A stretch of DNA of 64,000 nucleotides, taken from contig NC_081406.1 of NCBI RefSeq assembly GCF_030272615.1, forward strand, positions 141,575,299-141,639,298, given 5' to 3'. The first letter of the stretch is position 1, and each line of letters begins with the position of its first letter. This stretch comes from Cryptomeria japonica (Eukaryota; Streptophyta; Pinopsida; Cupressales; Cupressaceae). The translations under genes were made by a program, and so were the position numbers. Below the pieces are notes generated by a model. The model was not told where the DNA came from, ran no database searches, and saw only the letters and a program-made list of their open reading frames with translations. Positions 57,769-64,000 of this stretch are shown here, piece by piece.

Positions 57769-60334
57769 TGTTAGGTCTCGGAGACAATTGAGAGGAGGGG
57801 GGGTGAATCAGTTGTCCAATAAATTCAACAAAAATTAACTTAACCAAAACTTAATGCTTAATATCGGTAAACCAAACTTTATACCGGTAGACAGTCTTAA
57901 TAGTTAATTGCAGTATCGGTAAAGATTAATGCATGAAACAGAAAGACAATAACATCCACAACACATAACACAATTATTTGTATGTGGAAACCTTGTAAGG
58001 GGAAAAACCATGGTGGGAATCCTTACCCACAATCAAATGATACTACTGCAGATAGTATGTGTGTACAATATGGATTCTGCACATGCAGAAAGGCTAGCTG
58101 CCTAGAGCTCACTGCTCAATCACAAAATGAGAGTCACACTGACTACAATTGGATGGTTAAATCCAATGATAATGTACTACATAAAATAGCATCTTCATAT
58201 GTTGGATTCAGTACTAATTTAGTTCTTATTGCCTCCACAATATCCTTCCTTCAACCTTCAAATGATGTCTGCATGTATAGCTTTGCTTATTTTTGCATAT
58301 ACCTTATTGTAATCCTTTTCGCATTCACTTCTTAATCTCACAAATGAGATCTTACATTTATACCATAACTTAAGACTGTTGGCATTATGTGAACCAGGAT
58401 AAGGACATGATGACATTGTATGTTGTTATTGATGTCAATGTGTTGAAGAGGAGATAACCGGTATGTTACCAAGAACCGGTATATGTGAGAACTGGTATAA
58501 CACTGTGAACCAGCATTTGTGCCAAAGTGAAGTGGTATGTTTGTTTAAGGTGAACCGGCATGTGGTTATGGGAACCAGCACATGGAAGCTTTGTATGACT
58601 ACCGCTTGGTAGTCTTAACTTCAAGGTTTTCGGTTGAAGTGTCTCAAGCCTATGTGACTCAATCGGTGACTTTGTGTGATGAGTTAGCATTGTAATGAAG
58701 AACAAATCATGTTGCCATGTCAGCCTTGTGCGTGTGAAGGATCTTGCATGAAGGAGATTGTCCCTATCTACCTCAGGAATGTGCGAAGTTTGTAAACGGT
58801 GATAACATGTGATGGGTTATCAGCCACCATGAAATCGGTGGAAAATGAACGATGGAGAAAATCTTGAGATTGGTTCAAGACTGTTGCATTTAATGCAATG
58901 TGCTCAATGGTTAGGATTGAACCGTTTGAATTGCTTAACCTAACAGGTTTAGGGTTTAGGGTTTAAGCTACCGACCTATCTATTTCCTATAAGGTCGATG
59001 TTGTGTTTCTTTCTGAGGTTGTTGGCAAAAATTATGTGTGTGTATCCAAGAGAAGAGATACGTGATTCTTGTCAAATCAGAAGAGAGAAGTGATAGCTGC
59101 AAAGTGTAAGTGCAGAAGGTGAAGAGGAGCTAAAGCAGATCTACATTGGCATTGAGTGTTGCTACCAGATCATTGTAATACCTATTGATCTCTAGCCACT
59201 TCAACAGTTGAGAAATCCATTAACAGGGTAGCTTTAATCAGCTTACTGTAAATCATTTAACAAGGTGACTCAAAACCATTGAGTTCTTGAAATCCTCTAA
59301 CAAGGTAACCTTTAACAGGGTTTAACCCTTAACCGGGTATTCTAGCCATCCCTTAACCGAGTGATCCCTAACAAGATCGGTTCCTAACAGAACCTATTGT
59401 ATCAGTCTTTAACCAGACAAGGCTCCTAATAGAGTGAAATTCTAAAGAGTTCAAAAACAGCTTGTGGGTATTCATCCCCACCGTGGTTTTTCCCAGTTGG
59501 TTTTCCACGTGAAAAATCTATGTGTCATGTGTGGTGATATTCTTGTGATGGTTTGAGTAATTTGTGTCTGAAGGTAAATCATGTTGATTTAGCTGGTTAT
59601 ATATCTTTTGATAATAGATTACCTGTTCATGCACTAGGGTGAAATGGAAATGAAGCATTAGATTGTATGAGAACATAAGTGTCAACCGGTTTATGCTTGT
59701 CTCAGTTACTCTGGGTTTTGCCGGTTGTACTCTGTTTAAGACCGGTGTTACTGTTTGTCTACCAAAGCATAGTGTCTGTTGGCAAACCGGTTTAATATTG
59801 TGTTTTTGTCGGTACTAATTTACCCCCCCCTCTCAGTACCGGTTTGGTACTATCCGTTCATCATTGAGTTATCAAAGACCAATTGAATAGGTCGGCTCAC
59901 TAAAAGATATTACAATAAAATCAATTACAACTAAATAAATATCTGATGCATGATATCGGCTCAATGCATTTACAATAATAATAAATCATCTCCATAACAT
60001 GTTGTGCTGATCTGGAATAGATATGTTTGTTGGTGCTTATCTTGGACCTATTTGCTAGTAACAGCAAATATGCAAACCCAAATAAACAATTAACCAAATC
60101 ACCAAAACCAAGTGATCGAATAATGTCTCCAACATAACCAAGTAGTCTCCAAGTCATTCCAAGTGTCGGTGAACAATATAATCTATCGGTGAACCAAATA
60201 CCGGTGACTTTGCATAAGTCTCTGACTTGTCGGTGAACATAACCAAAATCTCCAAGTGCTGATAAGTGTTGACAAGCGATGACAAGTGTTGACATCAATG
60301 ACAAAACCATATCAACGTATCCAAAATGCCAACA
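57769..60334 (-). mobile_element. Element J: solo LTR of the A/B/F group, split by K
   Basis: Perfect TSD TTATG (57764-57768 and 60335-60339). Plus-strand TGTTAGGTCTCGGAGAC to AAAATGCCAACA. The net length of about 1063 bp matches the F LTR, and so do the conserved box (57982-58011) and palindrome (60289-60304). No internal region, so it is a recombination product. Confidence 0.94.
58377..59874 (+). mobile_element. Element K: solo LTR (1498 bp)
   Basis: Perfect TSD AAGAC (58372-58376 and 59875-59879). TGTTGGCATTATGTGAACC to GAGTTATCA. It contains repeated (T)AACAGGGT/AACCGGGT words at 59220-59350, the conserved box at 59483-59509 and a C run at 59823-59830. A family not otherwise present here. 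Confidence 0.92.
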
Positions 60335-61250
60335 TTATGGATGTGTAATCTACCTTATTCCAAGTTTATGTGCTCTATTGGTGATTCTTGAGTAAGTTGG
60401 AAGGTCCAGTATATAGGGTTTTGGTTAGAACGGTGCCCATTAGTAGTAATGTGAGGATATTTGTTGTGTGGATCATACAAAGTAATTTTGGTGGTTGTAA
60501 TTGTGTTTGAGGAAAATTAGCTGACATGTGGGAAGCATGTGGTCAATTCCTTTTGGTCCTCTTATGCATTTGAGTTTGGATTGAGCTGACTTGGTATACA
60601 CGTTTCATTTGTGTGTTATGCATTTTTGGGCCGACGAGTAAGAGATCTAATTTGATGTTGTGGATATAAAAGAGTGATTGATATGATCATTTTTTGTATC
60701 ATTGTTTGTGTGGAAAAGTGGTTGTGAGAAATCATGTGCAAATTCATGTATGCAAGTAAAGGATTTGTGCTCCATAATTTAGCATAATAGAGTAGTGTAG
60801 CAGAGCAAAGTAAGCCTAAATGTTTTATACTTAACCTGAACTATATTTTGTCATTTGTAGATGTTGTTTATCAGTTTAGACATTCTAGTTATCTTTTGTA
60901 ATCATATTATAAGTCAACGAGCCTCCTAGGGTTGTAGCCCTTATTGTAATTTGAGCAATGAGTTCTAGGAAGTGTTCCTGAATGCATGTGCATTCCCCTT
61001 ATGTAATATTTGTATACTTCTAACTGAGAATTTTAATATTGTGGAGCTCAATCTCACTGTGGTTTTTCCCTTAACCAGGTTTTCCACGTATAAATCTTGG
61101 TGTTATGGTGTGGTGGATATTTGGTTTATGTGTTTGTATCTTTCTTTTGTTTAGTTGCATTAAGTGGCTGCAAAATCAAATTAAGAATGTAAAAAATTGC
61201 AAAACATTGATTCACCCCCCCTCTCAGTGTTTCTTGCTTCCAACACATTG

Positions 61251-62243
61251 ATGTGATATACTGCCAAGGGATATTGATGTATGGAATGAATGCTTGTGAA
61301 TTGAATTTATATACATGTGGAAAGAAGTGAAATTTGGATGACTTAATGGAGACTTAGGATCAACAAGTATGCCTTTTGACTTATAGATTTTGAAATTTAT
61401 GCCCCTAATTAATTTGGTATTAGGGGAGATCAACTCTTGTTCTTTTTTCTTCATGGGATTTCTATCCTTGATTTTGATTTTTGTAGAGTCCAATATCTTT
61501 TGATTTTGATTTGGACTAAAGGACTTCTCTTTATTTTTCACTTTTAGATTTTTCTTTTCAAAACTTGATTTTTAATCCCCAATGAGTAATGGATTTTGTG
61601 ATTCTTGTTGATCCAAGTCTAGGAGAGAATTGGATGAAGTGGTAAGGATATACAAGCTCTCAAAAGATCCAGCGATATATTCAATAGGTTCTTTGTTGGA
61701 ACTACTCTTAGGACTATTGATATCAAGAGCTTCTTGCACTACTATAGGAGATTGCATTTAGACTTAATAGCCACAACACTAGGTGGTTCATACCTAGTTC
61801 CTTGAAATTACAAATTGTTTGTAGGTTGTAAGAGCTTTAGCATTCCTTGCTCATGTACTTTAAGATATGTTCCTTGATAGCCCATAATTTGTAACTTGGG
61901 CTTGTGTTCACCATTCTCATACTTGATATCTTCCTCTATGACATTGTTATCCATAGTGTCTCGATCTTGTCAACCAAATTATTAGGAGATAGTGGGCATT
62001 GATCAACATTAAAGATATACTCACCACATCTCATGTCTTTAACCTTGAATTTCCTTTTGATCTCCAATTGCTTTGAAGAGGAGGCCTTTAATGATTCTGA
62101 ATCAACATATGTCAAAGATGGGATAGCATCTCAATTTATTGGGACTATTGTTTCAATTCTTGGTCAAATATTGTTGCAATATATATATGGATTTGGATCA
62201 CCTTTGAATATCACTTCAACTCCATCTTGTGGAAATTAATGCA
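61251..62243 (-). pseudogene. Linker region of H between protease and the integrase remnant
   Basis: Two short open stretches (61757-61572 and 61541-61251), rich in S, N and K, with no RT motif (no YxDD, no LPQG). The first bases after the protease continue as CIN.. then YSKVIQIHIY-type text, which resembles the usual protease-RT spacer of Tat elements. Confidence 0.5.
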
Positions 62244-62522
62244 TTAGTGATATGTTGAAGGTACTTCTCTCATTTCATGTATCCATGGTTGTCCCAAAAG
62301 TATATTATATGTGAGATCAAGATCAAGGACTTGGAAAACCACATCCTTTGTTACTAGCCCAATGCTTAGAGGTAGGTTAACTATTCTTTTAGATGAGCAT
62401 TCTTCATCATCATATTCTTTTATGGTGATCTTTTTTTTGGAATCCACAGCTTGTTCAAAGTATCTTGATTGTAAGATAGTTTTCAATGTACAAATATTGA
62501 GACCTACTCCTCCATCTATCAA
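62244..62522 (-). pseudogene. Protease of H
   Basis: MIDGGVGLNICTLKTI carries the active site as DGG (DSG/DTG expected, DGG is common in Tat-type elements). It is followed by RIVNLPLSIGLVTKDVVFQV and LTYNILLGQPWIHEMREV, then PSTYH at the end. This block (FQVLDL..YNILLGRPWIH) is typical of gypsy Tat/Athila proteases. Confidence 0.85.
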
Positions 62523-64000
62523 GACTCATTTAATGCAATTTTTATAGAGAAAGGCTTTAGTGAAAAGTGGTGCATTGTGTGGTTGACATGGAGATGTGTC
62601 ATTATGTGAATGTAAGACAATGTGGAGTGGAAAGGTATCCCACCATGGCTTGAAATTGGTCCACATTGAAATCAGTAGGAATGGATTCTCTCAAGATTTT
62701 GTCTACAATAGCCTTATGTGAGGGTGAAATACACAAAAGCTCAAGGATGGAGATAAGGGATTTTGTTTTCCCTAACTGGTCTACAAGGTCATATTCATTC
62801 TTGGTAGATAATGAAGTTGTTGACTTGGATGGAACATCTTGTAAGGTAAATTTGTCCCGTCAAGTTGTGACATTGCATTCAAGGGTTTTGTCATCAGATG
62901 ATGAAGATGATGGTCCAATCCCTTGTAAAATAACCCTACCCCTTTGAGTAGAACCTTCGGGGGTTTTTTCCTTGATAATTATGGTAGACGCATGATTGTC
63001 CATTTCTGAAATATGGTTGATGGTATAATCATAGGATGCGGTAGTGTAATTGGCATTGTTATCTATCTTAGGGGATTTTCCCTTATCATGTTTTGGAAAT
63101 GGTTCTTTAAACATCTTATTCTCTTCATTGGAAGTATGACCATCAACTTCTATTGTGCCATTGTCAATGGTATATTGGATGAGATTCTTCAATCTGTGAT
63201 AATTGCTAGTCTTATGCCCCTTTCTCTTGTGATAGTCGCAAAACTCATCATCATTCCACCATGTAGGTTTTACCTTAGGTTCAAATGGTTGATTATCTAG
63301 AAATATAATATGCTTGTTTGCAACCAAATTCTTCAATGTGGTTTCGATTGGTTCTCTCGATGGAGTGTATTTCCTTGGAGGTCTTGATGGCCTTTGAGAA
63401 TTTACTTGATTATTGGAATTAGATGAACTTGCACCGGAGAAAGTTAAATTTAGTTTTACGATATTTGCATATAATACCCCATCATTAATAATATTCTTGT
63501 TTTTGTTCCAAAAGGAGGGTTTATCTTTCCCATTAGAATCATCTTTATTGTCCTCAAATAGTTTGATGGTACCTTGTTCAATGAGGACTTTCTCAACAAC
63601 TAAACCCTTATCAATAAGATCTTTGAAAGTAGCTAAACAAGCTTTTCTAAGTTCATATCCAATGTCCTTATGAACACATTACGAGTGAACATTTCAACCA
63701 TTTATTTTTGTGGAATATCACAAGAGCAACGACTGGCTAAACTTCTCCATCACTATAAGAATGATGCAAAGGATTCTCAATTTTTCTATTTGGTATTACA
63801 TAAGGTAGTCACTCATACATTTGTTTCAATGTTGTATGAGAAGTGTTGTATAAAATCTTCTACTAGTTCACCCCATGTTTGATCCTAGGCATAAGTTGTG
63901 AAAACCATTCTATGGCTTGTCCACCTAATCTTTGTGGAAATAACCTCATCAAATAGAATTTCTCTCTTGTTACTTTTATGCAAGCCATGAAAAACTCTCT
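62523..64000 (-). pseudogene. gag: Gag of H (C-terminal part)
   Basis: Reverse complement near 63960-63880 reads FPQRLGGQAIEWFSQL, the retrotransposon-gag core, then HFSYNIET. 63336-62860 gives a zinc-knuckle-like FCDYHKRKGHKTSNYHRL, whose last cysteine is now Y, and YTIDNGTIEVDG. 62859-62600 has YDLVDQLGKTKSLISILELL and IPTDFNVDQFQAMVG before the protease. Several frameshifts. The 5' part lies outside the window. Confidence 0.85.

Larger units (their letters stand above)
42335..61245 (+). mobile_element. Element I: non-autonomous LTR retrotransposon with unknown ORFs
   Basis: Perfect TSD CATTG (42330-42334 and 61246-61250). LTRs TGTTGGCAAGAAACAC..TTCCAACA, initiator-Met primer-binding site and a polypurine tract. 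Without inserts L, M, J and K the internal part is about 5.2 kb (6.5 kb with M). I find no protease, RT, RNase H or integrase, only a zinc-knuckle gag-like ORF and a long unrecognised ORF. It inserted in H. Confidence 0.9.
57577..61245 (+). repeat. 3' LTR of I, split by solo LTR J
   Basis: 57577-57768 plus 60340-61245, about 1098 bp, aligns with 42335-43454. Ends TTGCTTCCAACA; conserved box at 61059-61087. Confidence 0.93.
4016..64000 (-). mobile_element. Element H: old Tat/Retand-like Ty3/gypsy host element, fragmented
   Basis: Removing insertions C (5404-38841) and I (42335-61245) joins sequence that reads, from right to left on the minus strand, gag, protease, integrase C-terminus, then an antisense PMD ORF and a tandem repeat. 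Tat-lineage gypsy elements are known for an extra antisense ORF and hypervariable tandem repeats between pol and the 3' LTR, which fits this order. RT, RNase H and the integrase core are not found, so H was deleted internally before or after I arrived. Its 5' end lies beyond 64000. Its left boundary near 4016 is set only by the end of A. That the left and right parts are one element is an inference from layout and orientation. Confidence 0.6.

Noticed and set aside
57982-58335. 117-codon ORF in J as a gene
   Set aside because: It lies wholly within an LTR and reads the conserved LTR box; related short frames appear in other LTRs of this group.

Overview
The window looks like intergenic DNA from a large-genome seed plant; a gymnosperm is plausible but cannot be proved from this sequence. 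I see no ordinary host gene, tRNA, rRNA or CRISPR. Almost everything is LTR retrotransposon, nested several layers deep. Nine insertions can be delimited to the base by TG..CA termini and 5-bp target-site duplications (TSDs).

Oldest layer: H, a Ty3/gypsy element of the Tat/Retand type on the minus strand. It occupies 4016-64000 once later insertions are removed. From right to left it has gag (64000-62860), protease (62522-62244), a 1-kb linker, an integrase C-terminus (42334-41800), an antisense plant-mobile-domain (PMD) ORF (5210-5403 joined to 38847-40276) and a 103-bp tandem repeat (about 4560-4790). RT, RNase H and the integrase core are missing.

Inside the PMD ORF sits C (5404-38841, TSD CTCAT), a minus-strand chromovirus with two 1627-bp LTRs and a decayed gag-PR-RT-RH-IN-chromodomain polyprotein. 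C was hit by copia B in its 3' LTR (6622-13339, TSD CCAAT/CCAAC). It was also hit by E in the integrase (14902-25953, TSD GGTAC/GATAC; E is a non-coding 4.4-kb unit, probably a solo LTR) and by copia D in pol (26251-33982, TSD TACCT). E was itself hit by copia F inside an (AT)n tract (18620-25257, TSD ATATA). F looks youngest. E carries a striking array of six 22-bp palindromes (18045-18250).

Between H protease and H integrase sits I (42335-61245, TSD CATTG). I is a plus-strand LTR element with PBS, a gag-like ORF with four zinc knuckles and a second long unrecognised ORF, but no pol. I contains copia L (46737-54353, TSD AAACC), LTR M (55638-56983, no TSD seen) and, in its 3' LTR, solo LTR J (57769-60334, TSD TTATG), which is split by solo LTR K (58377-59874, TSD AAGAC).

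At the left edge is A (1-4015), the 3' half of a plus-strand copia element related to B. A, B, F and J form one LTR group; D and L form a second. All coding regions are broken, mostly by CAA/CAG to TAA/TAG and TGG to TAG/TGA changes, the pattern expected of methylated silent DNA. The longest intact coding stretches are the gag of B (344 codons), the RT of B, the integrase half of F and the RT/RNase H of F. The genes do not cooperate as a pathway: each group is the replication machinery, or the remains of it, of a separate retroelement.
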